Below, one piece after another: positions 9,541 through 23,376 of a stretch of DNA of 64,000 bases. This DNA is from Petrolisthes cinctipes. Taxonomy: Eukaryota; Arthropoda; Malacostraca; Decapoda; Porcellanidae. The position numbers and the translations under genes are program-made. Each line of letters opens with the position of its first letter. Position 1 is the first letter of the stretch. The stretch covers positions 3,636,001 through 3,700,000 of the forward strand of contig JAWQEG010000259.1 of the NCBI GenBank assembly GCA_033782935.1, in the 5' to 3' direction. The notes below the pieces were generated by a model that made no database searches, was not told where the DNA came from, and saw nothing but the letters and a program-made list of their open reading frames with translations.

Positions 9541-11473
9541 GACTTTTGTGCACCTAAAAGATCGATTTTCAGTATGTTTTGAGCATGTATTTTGAAAATA
9601 CTCTAACACGGAGTAGGCATGTACAGATCGCTTCTGGGACCCCTAAATATCGAATTTTCGGGTGTTTTGGGACTGAATTTGAGATATCGACTTTTTGGCA
9701 CCTAAAAGATCGATTTTTAGCATGTTTTTAGCCTATTTTCTGAAAATATTCTAGCACTGTGTAGGCATGTACAGATTGCTTCTGGGACCCCAAAATATTG
9801 AATTTTCGGGTGTTTTGAGCCTGAATTTGAGATATAAACGGGTACAGAAGATACATGCACATATTGACAATGGGCACCAAAAATATCGATTTTCAGCATG
9901 TTTTGGGCCTGAATTTTGAAAAATACTCTAACACAGAGTAGGCATGTACAGATCACTTCTGGGACCCCAAAATATCGAATTTTCGGGTGTTTTGAGCCTG
10001 AATTTGAGATATAAACGGGTACTGAAGATGCATGCACATATCGACTTTTGTGCACCTAAAAGATCGATTTTCAGTATGTTTTGAGCACGTATTTTGAAAA
10101 TACTCTAACACGGAGTAGACATGTACAGATCGCTTCAGGGACCCCTAAATATCGAATTTTCGAGTGTTTTGGGACTGAATTTGAGATATCGACTTTTTGG
10201 CACCTAAAAGATCGATTTTTAGCATGTTTTTAGCCTATATTTTGAAAATATTCTAGCACTGGGTACTGAAGATGCATGCACATATCGACTTTTGTTCACC
10301 TAAAAGATCGATTTTCAGCATGTTTTGGTAATGAATTTTGAAAATACTCTAACACGGAGTAGGCATGTACAGATCGCTTCTGGGACCCCAAAATATCGAA
10401 TTTTCGGGTGTTTAGGGCCAGAATTTGAGATATAAACGGGTACAGAAGATGCATGCACATATCGACTTTTGGGCACCTAAAAGATCGATTTTCAGTATGT
10501 TTTTGGCCTGTATTTTGAAAATACTTTAACACGGAGTAGGCATGTACAGATACCTTCTGGGACCTCTAAATATCGAATTTTCGGGTGTTTTGGGACTGAA
10601 TTTGAGATATCGACTTTTTGGCACCTAAAATGTCGATTTTTAGCATGTTTTTAGCTTAAATTTTGAAAATATTCTAGCACTGTGTAGGCATGTACAGATT
10701 GCTTCTGTGACCCCAAAATATTGAATTTTCGGGTGTTTTGAGCCTGAATTTGAGATATAAACGGGTACAGAAGATACATGCACATATTGACTTTGGGCAT
10801 CTAAAATATCGATTTTCAGCATGTTTTGGGCCTGTATTTTGAAAATACTCTAACACTGAGTAGGCATGTACAGATTGCTTCTGGGACCCCAAAATATTGA
10901 ATTTTCGGGTGTTTTGAGCCTGAATTTGAGATATAAACGGGTACTGAAGATGCATGCACATATCGACTTTTGTGCACCTAAAAGATCGATTTTCAGTATG
11001 TTTTGAGCATGTATTTTGAAAATACTCTAACACGGAGTAGGCATGTACAGATCGCTTCTGGGACCCCTAAATATCGAATTTTCGGGTGTTTTGGGACTGA
11101 ATTTGAGATATCGACTTTTTGGCACCTAAAAGATCGATTTTTAGCATGTTTTTAGCCTATATTTTGAAAATATTCTAGCACTGTGTAGGCATGTACAGAT
11201 TGCTTCTGGGACCCCAAAATATTGAATTTTCGGGTGTTTTGAGCCTGAATTTGAGATATAAACGGGTACAGAAGATACATGCACATATTGACTTTGGGCA
11301 TCTAAAATATCGATTTTCAGCATGTTTTGGGCCTGTATTTTGAAAATACTCTAACACTGAGTAGGCATGTACAGATTGCTTCTGGGACCCCAAAATATTT
11401 AATTTTCGGGTGTTTTGAGCCTGAATTTGAGATATAAACGGGTACTGAAGATGCATGCACATATCGACTTTTG
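9541..11473. repeat. 1,925-bp higher-order repeat, copy 3
   Basis: Unit starts 9717, 10219, 10640 and 11141. It matches copies 1 and 2 except for a few bases. The clearest is C at 10702 where the others have G (6852 and 8777). Identity ends at 11473, where gggcacc replaces gtgcacc. The three copies therefore span 5691-11473, almost exactly three periods plus 8 bp. Confidence 0.94.
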
Positions 11474-14400
11474 GGCACCTAAAAGATCGATTTTCAGTAT
11501 GTTTTGAGCATGTATTTTGAAAATACTATAACACGGAGTAGGCATGTACAGATCGCTTCTGGGACCCCTAAATATCGAATTTTTGGGTGTTTTGGGACTG
11601 AATTTGAGATATCGACTTTTTGGCACCTAAAAGATCGATTTTTAGCATGTTTTTAGCCTATATTTTGAAAATATTCTAGCACTGAGTAGGCATGTACAGA
11701 TTGCTTCTGGGACCCCAAAATATTGAATTTTCGGGTGTTTTGAGCCTGAATTTGAGATATAAACGGGTACAGAAGATACATGCACATATTGACTTTGGGC
11801 ACCAAAAAGATCGATTTTCAGCATGTTTTGGGCCTGAATTTTGAAAATACTCTAACACGGAGTAGGATGTACAGATCGCTTCTGGGACCCCAAAATATCG
11901 AATTTTCGGGTGTTTAGGGCCAGAATTTGAGATATAAACGGGTACAGAAGATGCATGCACATATCGACTTTTGGGCACCTAAAAGATCGATTTTCAGCAT
12001 GTTTTGGGCCTGTATTTTGAAAATACTCTAACACTGAGTAGGCATGTACAGATTGCTTCTGGGACCCCAAAATATTGAATTTTCGGGTGTTTTGAGCCTG
12101 AATTTGAGATATAAACGGGTACTGAAGATGCATGCACATATCGACTTTTGTGCACCTAAAAGATCGATTTTCAGTATGTTTTGAGCATGTATTTTGAAAA
12201 TACTCTAACACGGAGTAGGCATGTACAGATCGCTTCTGGGACCCCTAAATATCGAATTTTCGGGTGTTTTGGGACTGAATTTGAGATATCGACATTTTGG
12301 CACCTAAAAGATCGATTTTTAGCATGTTTTTAGCCTATATTTTGAAAATATTCTAGCACTGTACAGATTGCTTCTGGGACCCCAAAATATTGAATTTTCG
12401 GGTGTTTTGAGCCTGAATTTGAGATATAAACGGGTACAGAAGATACATGCACATATTGACTTTGGGCACCAAAAAGATCGATTTTCAGCATGTTTTGGAA
12501 ATGAATTTTGAAAATACTCTAACACGGAGTAGGCATGTACAGATCGCTTCTGGGACCCCAAAATATCGAATTTTCGGGTGTTTAGGGCCAGAATTTGAGA
12601 TATAAACGGGTACAGAAGATGCATGCACATATCGACTTTTGGGCACCTAAAAGATCGATTTTCAGTATGTTTTTGGCCTGTATTTTGAAAATACTCTAAC
12701 ACGGAGTAGGCATGTACAGATACCTTCTGGGACCTCTAAATATCGAATTTTCGGGTGTTTTGGGACTGAATTTGAGATATCGATTTTTTGGCACCTAAAA
12801 TGTCGATTTTTAGCATGTTTTTAGCCTAAATTTTGAAAATATTCTAGCACTGTGTAGGCATGTACAGATTGCTTCTGGGACCCCAAAATATTGAATTTTC
12901 GGGTGTTTTGAGCCTGAATTTGAGATATAAACGGGTACAGAAGATACATGCACATATTGACTTTGGGCATCTAAAATATCGATTTTCAGCATGTTTTGGG
13001 CCTGAATTTTGAAAATACTCTAACACGGAGTAGGCATGTACAGATCGCTTCTGGGACCCCAAAATATCGAATTTTCGGGTGTTTAGGGCCAGAATTTGAG
13101 ATATAAACGGGTACAGAAGATGCATGCACATATCGACTTTTTGGCACCTAAAAGATCGATTTTCAGTATGTTTTTGGCCTGTATTTTGAAAATACTCTAA
13201 CACGGAGTAGGCATGTACAGATACCTTCTGGGACCTCTAAATATCGAATTTTCGGGTGTTTTGGGACTGAATTTGAGATATCGATTTTTTGGCACCTAAA
13301 ATGTCGATTTTTAGCATGTTTTTAGCCTATATTTTGAAAAAATTCTAGCACTATGTAGGCATGTACAGATTGCTTCTGGGACCCCAAAATATTGAATTTT
13401 CGGGTGTTTTGAGCCTGAATTTGAGATATAAACGGGTACAGAAGATACATGCACATATTGACAATGGGCACCAAAAATATCGATTTTCAGCATGTTTTGG
13501 GCCTGAATTTTGAAAAATACTCTAACACGGAGTAGGCATGTACAGATCACTTCTGGGACCCCAAAATATCGAATTTTCGGGTGTTTTGAGCCTGAATTTG
13601 AGATATAAACGGGTACTGAAGATGCATGCACATATCGACTTTTGGGCACCTAAAAGATCGATATTCAGTATGTTTTTGGCCTGTATTTTGAAAATACTCT
13701 AACACGGAGTAGGCATGTACAGATACCTTCTGGGACCTCTAAATATCGAATTTTCGGGTGTTTTGGGGACTGAATTTGAGATATCGATTTTTTGGCATCT
13801 AAAACGTCGATTTTTAGCATGTTTTTAGCCTATATTTTGAAAATATTCTAGCACTGCGTAGGCATGTACAGATTGCTTCTGGGACCCCAAAATATTGAAT
13901 TTTCGGGTGTTTTGAGCCTGAATTTGAGATATAAACGGGTACAGAAGATACATGCACATATTGACTTTGGGCATCTAAAATATCGATTTTCAGCATGTTT
14001 TTGGCCTGTATTTTGAAAATACTCTAACACTGAGTACGCATGTACAGATTTCTTCTGGGACCCCAAAATATTGAATTTTCGGGTGTTTTGAGCCTCAATT
14101 TGAGATATAAACGGGTACTGAAGATGCATGCACATATCGACTTTTGTGCACCTAAAAGATCGATTTTCAGTATGTTTTGAGCATGTATTTTGAAAATACT
14201 CTAACACGGAGTAGGCATTTACAGATCGCTTCTGGGACCCTTAAATATCGAATTTTCGGGTGTTTTGGGACTGAATTTGAGATATCGACTTTTTGGCACC
14301 TAAAATGTCGATTTTTAGCATGTTTTTAGCCTATATTTTGAAAATATTCTAGCACTGTGTAGGCATGTACAGATTGCTTCTGGGACCCCAAAATATTGAA

Positions 14401-17400
14401 TTTTCGGGTGTTTTGAGCCTGAATTTGAGATATAAACGGGTACAGAAGATACATGCACATATTGACTTTGGGCATCTAAAATATCGATTTTCAGCATGTT
14501 TAGGGCCTGTATTTTGAAAATACTCTAACACTGAGTAGGCATGTACAGATTGCTTCTGGGACCCCAAAATATTGAATTTTCGGGTGTTTTGAGCCTGAAT
14601 TTGAGATATAAACGGGTATTGAAGATGCATGCACATATCGACTTTTGTGCACCTAAAAGATCGATTTTCAGTATGTTTTTAGCCTATATTTTGAAAATAT
14701 TCTAGCACTGAGTAGGCATGTACAGATTGCTTCTGGGACCCCAAAATATTGAATTTTCGGGTGTTTTGAGCCTGAATTTGAGATATAAACGGGTACAGAA
14801 GATACATGCACATATTGACTTTGGGCACCAAAAATATCGATTTTCAGCATGTTTTGGGCCTGAATTTTGAAAATACTCTAACACGGAGTAGGCATGTACA
14901 GATCGCTTCTGGGACCCCAAAATATCGAATTTTCGGGTGTTTAGGGCCAGAATTTGAGATATAAACGGGTACAGAAGATGCATGCACATATCGACTTTTG
15001 GGCACCAAAAAGATCGATTTTCAGTATGTTTTTGGCCTCTATTTTGAAACACGGAGTAGGCATGTACAGATACCTTCTGGGACCTCTAAATATCGAATTT
15101 TCGGGTGTTTTGGGACTGAATTTGAGATATCGATTTTTTGGCACCTAAAATATCGATTTTCAGCATGTTTTTAGCCTATATTTTGAAAATATTCTAGCAC
15201 TGTGTAGGCATGTACAGATTGCTTCTTGGACCCCAAAATATTGAATTTTCGGGTGTTTTGAGCCTGAATTTGAGATATAAACGGGAACAGAAGATACATG
15301 CACATATTGACTTTGGGCATCTAAAATATCGATTTTCAGCATGTTTTTGGCCTGTATTTTGAAAATACTCTAACACTGAGTAGGCATGTACAGATTGCTT
15401 CTGGGACCCCAAAATATTGAATTTTCGGGTGTTTTGAGCCTGAATTTGAGATATAAACGGGTACTGAAGATGCATGCACATATCGACTTTTGTGCAACTA
15501 AAAGATCGATTTTCAGTATGTTTTGAGCATGTATTTTGAAAATACTCTAACACGGAGTAGGCATGTACAGATCGCTTCTGGGACCCCTAAATATCGAATT
15601 TTCGGGTGTTTTGGGACTGAATTTGAGATATCGAATTTTTGGCACCTAAAAGTTCGATTTTTAGCATGTTTTTAGCTTATATTTTGAAAATATTCTAGCA
15701 CTGAGTAGGCATGTACAGATTGCTTCTGGGACCCCAAAATATTGAATTTTCGGGTGTTTTGAGCCTGAATTTGAGATATAAACGGGTACAGAAGATACAT
15801 GCACATATTGACTTTGGGCATCTAAAATATCGATTTTCAGCATGTTTTGGGCCTGTATTTTGAAAATACTCTAACACTGAGTAGGCATGTACAGATTGCT
15901 TCTGGGACCCCAAAATATTGAATTTTCGGGTGTTTTGAGCCTGAATTTGAGATATAAACGGGTACTGAAGATGCATGCACATATCGACTTTTGTGCACAT
16001 AAAAGATCGATTTTCAGTATGTTTTGAGCATGTATTTTGAAAATACTCTAACACGGAGTAGGCATGTACAGATCGCTTCTGGAACCCCTAAATATCGAAT
16101 TTTCGGGTGTTTTGGGACTGAATTTGAGATATCGATTTTTTGGCACCTAAAATGTCGATTTTTAGCATGTTTTTAGCCTATATTTTGAAAATATTCTAGC
16201 ACTGTGTAGGCATGTATAGATTGCTTCTGGGACCCCAAAATATTGAATTTTTTGGTGTTTTGAGCCTGAATTTGAGATATAAACGGGTACAGAAGATACA
16301 TGCACATATTGACTTTGGGCATCTAAAATATCGATTTTCAGCATGTTTTGGGCCTGTATTTTGAAAATACTCTAACACTGAGTAGGCATGTACAGATTGC
16401 TTCTGGGACCCCAAAATATTGAATTTTCGGGTGTTTTGAGCCTGAATTTGAGATATAAACGGGTACAGAAGATACATGCACATATTGACTTTGGGCACCA
16501 AAAATATCGATTTTCAGCATGTTTTGGGCCTGAATTTTGAAAATACTCTAACACGGAGTAGGCATGTACAGATCGCTTCTGGGACCCCAAAATATCGAAT
16601 TTTCGGGTGTTTAGGGCCAGAATTTGAGATATAAACGGGTACAGAAGATGCATGCACATATCGACTTTTGGGCACCTAAAAGATCGATTTTAAGTATGTT
16701 TTTGGCCTGTATTTTGAAAATACTCTAACACGGAGTAGGCATGTACAGATACCTTCTGGGACCTCTAAATATCGAATTTTCGGGTGTTTTGGGACAGAAT
16801 TTGAGATATCGATTTTTTGGCACCTAAAATGTCGATTTTTAGCATGTTTTTAGCCTATATTTTGAAAATATTCTAGCACTGTGTAGGCATGTACAGATTG
16901 CTTCTGGGACCCCAAAATATTGAATTTTCGGGTGTTTTGAGCCTGAATTTGAGATATAAACGGGTACAGAAGATACATGCACATATTGACTTTGGGCATC
17001 TAAAATATCGATTTTCAGCATGTTTTGGGCCTGTATTTTGAAAATACTCTAACACTGAGTAGGCATGTACAGATTGCTTCTGGGACCCCAAAATATTGAA
17101 TTTTCGGGTGTTTTGAGCCTGAATTTGAGATATAAACGGGTACTGAAGATGCATGCACATATCGACTTTTGTGCACCTAAAAGATCGATTTTCAGTATGT
17201 TTTGAGCATGTATTTTGAAAATACTCTAACACGGAGTAGGCATGTACAGATCGCTTCTGGGACCCCTAAATATCGAATTTTCGGGTGTTTTGGGACTGAA
17301 TTTGAGATATCGACTTCTTTGCACCTAAAAGATCGATTTTTAGCATGTTTTTAGCCTATATTTTGAAAATATTCTAGCACTGAGTAGGCATGTACAGATT

Positions 17401-18735
17401 GCTTCTGGGACCCCAAAATATTGAATTTTCGGGTGTTTTGAGCCTGAATTTGAGATATAAACGGGTACAGAAGATACATACACATATTGACTTTGGGCAC
17501 CAAAAATATCGATTTTCAGCATGTTTTGGGCCTGAATTTTGAAAATACTCTAACACGGAGTAGGCATGTACAGATCGCTTCTGGGACCCCAAAATATCGA
17601 ATTTTCGGGTGTTTTGAGCCTGAATTTGAGATATAAACGGGTACTGAAGATGCATGCACATATCGACTTTTGTGCACCTAAAAGATCGATTTTCAGTATG
17701 TTTTGAGCATGTATTTTGAAAATACTCTAACACGGAGTAGGCATGTACAGATCGCTTCTGGGACCCCTAAATATCGAATTTTCGGGTGTTTTGGCACTGA
17801 ATTTGAGATATCGACTTTTTGGCACCTAACAGATCGATTTTTAGCATGTTTTTAGCCTATATTTTGAAAATATTCTAGCACTGAGTAGGCATGTACAGAT
17901 TGCTTCTGGGACCCCAAAATATTGAATTTTAGGGAATTTTGAGCCTGAATTTGAGATATAAACTGGTATTGAAGATGCATGCACATATCGACTTTTGTTC
18001 ACCTAAAAGATCGATTTTCAGTATGTTTTGAGCATGTATTTTGAAAATACTCTAATACGGAGTAGGCATGTACAGATCGCTTCTGGGACCCCTAAATATC
18101 GAATTTTCGGGTGTTTTGGGACTGAATTTGAGATATCGACTTTTTGGCACCTAAAAGATCGATTTTTAGCATGTTTTTAGCCTATATTTTGAAAATATTC
18201 TAGCACTGTACAGATTGCTTCTGGGACCCCAAAATATTGAATTTTCGGGTGTTTTGAGCCTGAATTTGAGATATAAACGGGTACAGAAGATACATGCACA
18301 TATTGACTTTGGGCACCAAAAATATCGATTTTCAGCATGTTTTGGGCCTGAATTTTGAAAATAATCTAACACGGAGTAGGCATGTACAGATTGCTTCTGG
18401 GACCCCAAAATATTGAATTTTCGGGTGTTTTGAGCCTGAATTTGAGATATAAACGGGTATTGAAGATGCATGCACATATCGACTTTTGTGCACCTAAAAG
18501 ATCGATTTTCAGTATGTTTTTAGCCTATATTTTGAAAATATTCTAGCACTGAGTAGGCATGTACAGATTGCTTCTGGGACCCCAAAATATTGAATTTTCG
18601 GGTGTTTTGAGCCTGAATTTGAGATATAAACGGGTACAGAAGATGCATGCACATATCGACTTTTGGGCACCAAAAAGATCGATTTTCAGTATGTTTTTGG
18701 CCTCTATTTTGAAATACGGAGTAGGCATGTACAGA
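11474..18735. repeat. Mixed block of trimers with tetramers, dimers and C-less units
   Basis: Unit starts and lengths: 11642 (677), 12319 (491), 12810 (501), 13311 (503, two single-base insertions), 13814 (501), 14315 (353, A+B with no C), 14668 (492), 15160, 15661 (501 each), 16162 (677), 16839, 17340 (501 each), 17841 (325), 18166 (343), 18509 (316). A 9-bp deletion (tgaaacacgg instead of tgaaaatactctaacacgg) appears near 15047 and again as tgaaatacgg near 18712. 15661-16337 resembles 18825-19501, including the rare atttttt-ggtgtt variant. Confidence 0.88.
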
Positions 18736-21018
18736 TACCTTCTGGGACCTCTAAATATCGAATTTTCGGGTGTTTTGGGACTGAATTTGATATATCGATT
18801 TTTTGGCACCTAAAATGTCGATTTTTAGCATGTTTTTAGCCTATATTTTGAAAATATTCTAGCACTGTGTAGGCATGTACAGATTGCTTCTGGGACCCCA
18901 AAATATTGAATTTTCGGGTGTTTTGAGCCTGAATTTGAGATATAAACTGGTACAGAAGATACATGCACATATTGACTTTGGGCATCTAAAATATCGATTT
19001 TCAGCATGTTTTGGGCCTGTATTTTGAAAATACTCTAACACTGAGTAGGCATGTACAGATTGCTTCTGGGACCCCAAAATATTGAATTTTCGGGTGTTTT
19101 GAGCCTGAATTTGAGATATAAACGGGTACTGAAGATGCATGCACATATCGACTTTTGTGCACATAAAAGATCGATTTTCAGTATGTTTTGAGCATGTATT
19201 TTGAAAATACTCTAACACGGAGTAGGCATGTACAGATCGCTTCTGGAACCCCTAAATATCGAATTTTCGGGTGTTTTGGGACTGAATTTGAGATATCGAT
19301 TTTTTGGCACCTAAAATGTCGATTTTTAGCATGTTTTTAGCCTATATTTTGAAAATATTCTAGCACTGTGTAGGCATGTATAGATTGCTTCTGGGACCCC
19401 AAAATATTGAATTTTTTGGTGTTTTGAGCCTGAATTTGAGATATAAACGGGTACAGAAGATACATGCACATATTGACTTTGGGCATCTAAAATATCGATT
19501 TTCAGCATGTTTTGGGCCTGTATTTTGAAAATACTCTAACACTGAGTAGGCATGTACAGATTGCTTCTGGGACCCCAAAATATTGAATTTTCGGGTGTTT
19601 TGAGCCTGAATTTAAGATATAAACGGGTACTGAAGATGCATGCACATATCGACTTTTGTGCACCTAAAAGATCGATTTTCAGTATGTTTTGAGCATGTAT
19701 TTTGAAAATACTCTAACACGGAGTAGACATGTACAGATCGCTTCTGGGACCCCTAAATATCGAATTTTCGGGTGTTTTGGGACTGAATTTGAGATATCGA
19801 CTTTTTGGCACCTAAAAGATCGATTTTTAGCATGTTTTTAGCCTATATTTTGAAAATATTCTAGCACTGTACAGATTGCTTCTGGGACCCCAAAATATTG
19901 AATTTTCGGGTGTTTTGAGCCTGAATTTGAGATATAAACGGGTACAGAAGATACATGCACATATTGACTTTGGGCACCAAAAATATCGATTTTCAGCATG
20001 TTTTGGGCCTGAATTTTGAAAATACTCTAACACTGAGTAGGCATGTACAGATCGCTTCTGGGACCCCAAAATATCGAATTTTCGGGTGTTTAGGGCCAGA
20101 ATTTGCGATGTAATCGGGTACAGAAGATGCATGCACATATCGACTTTTGGGCACCTAAAAGATCGATTTTCAGTATGTTTTTGGCCTATATTTTGAAAAT
20201 ATTCTAGCACTGTACAGATCGCTTCTGGGACCCCAAAATATCGAATTTTCGGGTGTTTAGGGCCAGAATTTGAGATATAAACGGGTACAGAAGATGCATG
20301 CACATATCGACTTTTGGGCACCTAAAAGATCGATTTTAAGTATGTTTTTGGCCTGTATTTTGAAAATACTCTAACACGGAGTAGGCATGTACAGATACCT
20401 TCTGGGACCTCTAAATATCGAATTTTCGGGTGTTTTGGGACAGAATTTGAGATATCGATTTTTTGGCACCTAAAATGTCGATTTTTAGCATGTTTTTAGC
20501 CTATATTTTGAAAATATTCTAGCACTGTGTAGGCATGTACAGATTGCTTCTGGGACCCCAAAATATTGAATTTTCGGGTGTTTTGAGCCTGAATTTGAGA
20601 TATAAACGGGTACAGAAGATACATGCACATATTGACTTTTGGCATGTAAAATATCGATTTTCAGCATGTTTTGGGCCTGTATTTTGAAAATACTCTAACA
20701 CTGAGTAGGCATGTACAGATTGCTTCTGGGACCCCAAAATATTGAATTTTCGGGTGTTTTGAGCCTGAATTTGAGATATAAACGGGTACTGAAGATGCAT
20801 GCACATATCGACTTTTGTGCACCTAAAAGATCGATTTTCAGTATGTTTTGAGCATGTATTTTGAAAATACTCTAACACGGAGTAGGCATGTACAGATCGC
20901 TTCTGGGACCCCTAAATATCGAATTTTCGGGTGTTTTGGGACTGAATTTGAGATATCGACTTTTTGGCACCTAAAAGATCGATTTTTAGCATGTTTTTAG
21001 CCTATATTTTGAAAATAT
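18736..21018. repeat. 2.28-kb segment, copy 1 of a 4,641-bp-spaced pair
   Basis: Unit starts 18825, 19326, 19827 (658, a four-monomer unit with two 10-bp deletions) and 20485. Landmarks shared with the second copy are tgatatatcg near 18788, tgtatagattgc near 19378, gaatttttt-ggtg near 19410, gatgtaatcggg near 20108 and ttttaagtatg near 20334. All lie 4,641 bp before their counterparts. Confidence 0.87.
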
Positions 21019-23376
21019 TCTAGCACTGAGTAGGCATGTACAGATTGCTTCTGGGACCCCAAAATATTGAATTTTCGGGTGTTTTGAGCCTGAATTTGAG
21101 ATATAAACGGGTACAGAAGATACATGCACATATTGACTTTGGGCACCAAAAATATCGATTTTCAGCATGTTTTGGGCCTGAATTTTGAAAATACTCTAAC
21201 ACGGACTAGGCATGTACAGATCGCTTCTGGGACCCCAAAATATCGAATTTTCGGGTGTTTTGAGCCTGAATTTGAGATATAAACGGGTACTGAAGATGCA
21301 TGCACATATCGACTTTTGTGCACCTAAAAGATCGATTTTCAGTATGTTTTGAGCATGTATTTTGAAAATACTCTAACACGGAGTAGGCATGTACAGATCG
21401 CTTCTGGGACCCCTAAATATCGAATTTTCGGGTGTTTTGGCACTGAATTTGAGATATCGACTTTTTGGCACCTAACAGATCGATTTTTAGCATGTTTTTA
21501 GCCTATATTTTGAAAATATTCTAGCACTGAGTAGGCATGTACAGATTGCTTCTGGGACCCCAAAATATTGAATTTTCGGGTGTTTTGAGCCTGAATTTGA
21601 GATATAAACGGGTACAGAAGATACATGCACATATTGACTTTGGGCTCGAAAAATATCGATTTTCAGCATGTTTTGGGCCTGAATTTCGAAAATACTCTAA
21701 CACTGAGTAGGCATGTACAGATCGCTTCTGGGACCCCAAAATATCGAATTTTCGTGTGTTTTGAGCCTGAATTTGAGATATAAACGGGTTTTGAAGATGC
21801 ATGCACATATCGACTTTTGTGCACCTAGAAGATCGATTTTCAGTATGTTTTGAGCATGTATTTTGAAAATACTCTAATACGGAGTAGGCATGTACAGATC
21901 GCTTCTGGGACCCCTAAATATCGAATTTTCGGGTGTTTTGGGACTGAATTTGAGATATCGACTTTTTGGCACCTAAAAGATCGATTTTTAGCATGTTTTT
22001 AGCCTATATTTTGAAAATATTCTAGCACTGTACAGATTGCTTCTGGGACCCCAATATATTGAATTTTCGGGTGTTTTGAGCCTGAATTTGAGATATAAAC
22101 GGGTACAGAAGATACATGCACATATTGACTTTGGGCACCAAAAATATCGATTTTCAGCATGTTTTGGGCCTGAATTTTGAAAATACTCTAACACGGAGTA
22201 GGCATGTACAGATCGCTTCTGGGACCCCAAAATATCGAATTTTCGGGTGTTTAGGGCCAGAATTTGAGATATAAACGGGTACAGAAGATGCATACACATA
22301 TCGACTTTTGGGCACCAAAAAGATCGATTTTCAGTATGTTTTTGGCCTGTATTTTGAAACACGGAGTAGGCATGTACAGATACCTTCTGGGACCTCTAAA
22401 TATCGAATTTTCGGGTGTTTTGGGACTGAATTTGATATATCGATTTTTTGGCACCTAAAATATCGATTTTCAGCATGTTTTTTGCCTATATTTTGAAAAT
22501 ATTCTAGCACTGTGTAGGCATGTCCAGATTGCTTCTTGGACCCCAAAATATTGAACTTTCGGGTGTTTTGAGCCTGAATTTGAGATATAAACGGGAACAG
22601 AAGATACATGCATATATTGACTTTGGGCATCTAAAATATCGATTTTCAGCATGTTTTGGGCCTGTATTTTGAAAATACTCTAACACTGAGTAGGCATGTA
22701 CAGATTGCTTCTGGGACCCCAAAATATTGAATTTTCGGGTGTTTTGAGCCTGAATTTGAGATATAAACGGGTACTGAAGATGCATGCACATATCGACTTT
22801 TGTGCACCTAAAAGATCGATTTTCAGTATGTTTTGAGCATGTATTTTGAAAATACTCTAACACGGAGTAGGCATGTACAGATCGCTTCCGGGACCCCTAA
22901 ATATCGAATTTTCGGGTGTTTTAGGACTGAATTTGAGATATCGACTTTTTGGCACCTAAAAGATCGATTTTTAGCATGTTTTTAGCCTATATTTTGAAAA
23001 TATTCTAGCACTGTACAGATTGCTTCTGGGACCCCAAAATATTGAATTTTCGGGTGTTTTGAGCCTGAATTTGAGATATAAACGGGTACAGAAGATACAT
23101 GCACATATTGACTTTGGGCACCAAAAATATCGATTTTCAGCATGTTTTGGGCCTGAATTTTGAAAATACTCTAACACTGAGTAGGCACGTACAGATCGCT
23201 TCTGGGACCCCAAAATATCGAATTTTCGGGTGTTTAGGGCCAGAATTTGAGATATAAACGGGTACAGAAGATGCATGCACATATCGACTTTTGGGCACCT
23301 AAAAGATCGATTTTCAGTATGTTTTTGGCCTGTATTTTGAAAATACTCGAACACGGACTAGGCATGTACAGATAGA
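21019..23376. repeat. Satellite units between the two 2.28-kb copies
   Basis: Unit starts 20986, 21487 (501 each), 21988 (482, 10-bp plus 9-bp deletions), 22470 (501) and 22971 (495). 20986-21546 resembles 17340-17900 at an offset of 3,646 bp, including the rare ggcacctaacagatcg. 22251-22863 resembles 14941-15553 at an offset of 7,310 bp. A 4-bp GATA duplication (agatagatacc) occurs near 23373. Confidence 0.85.
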
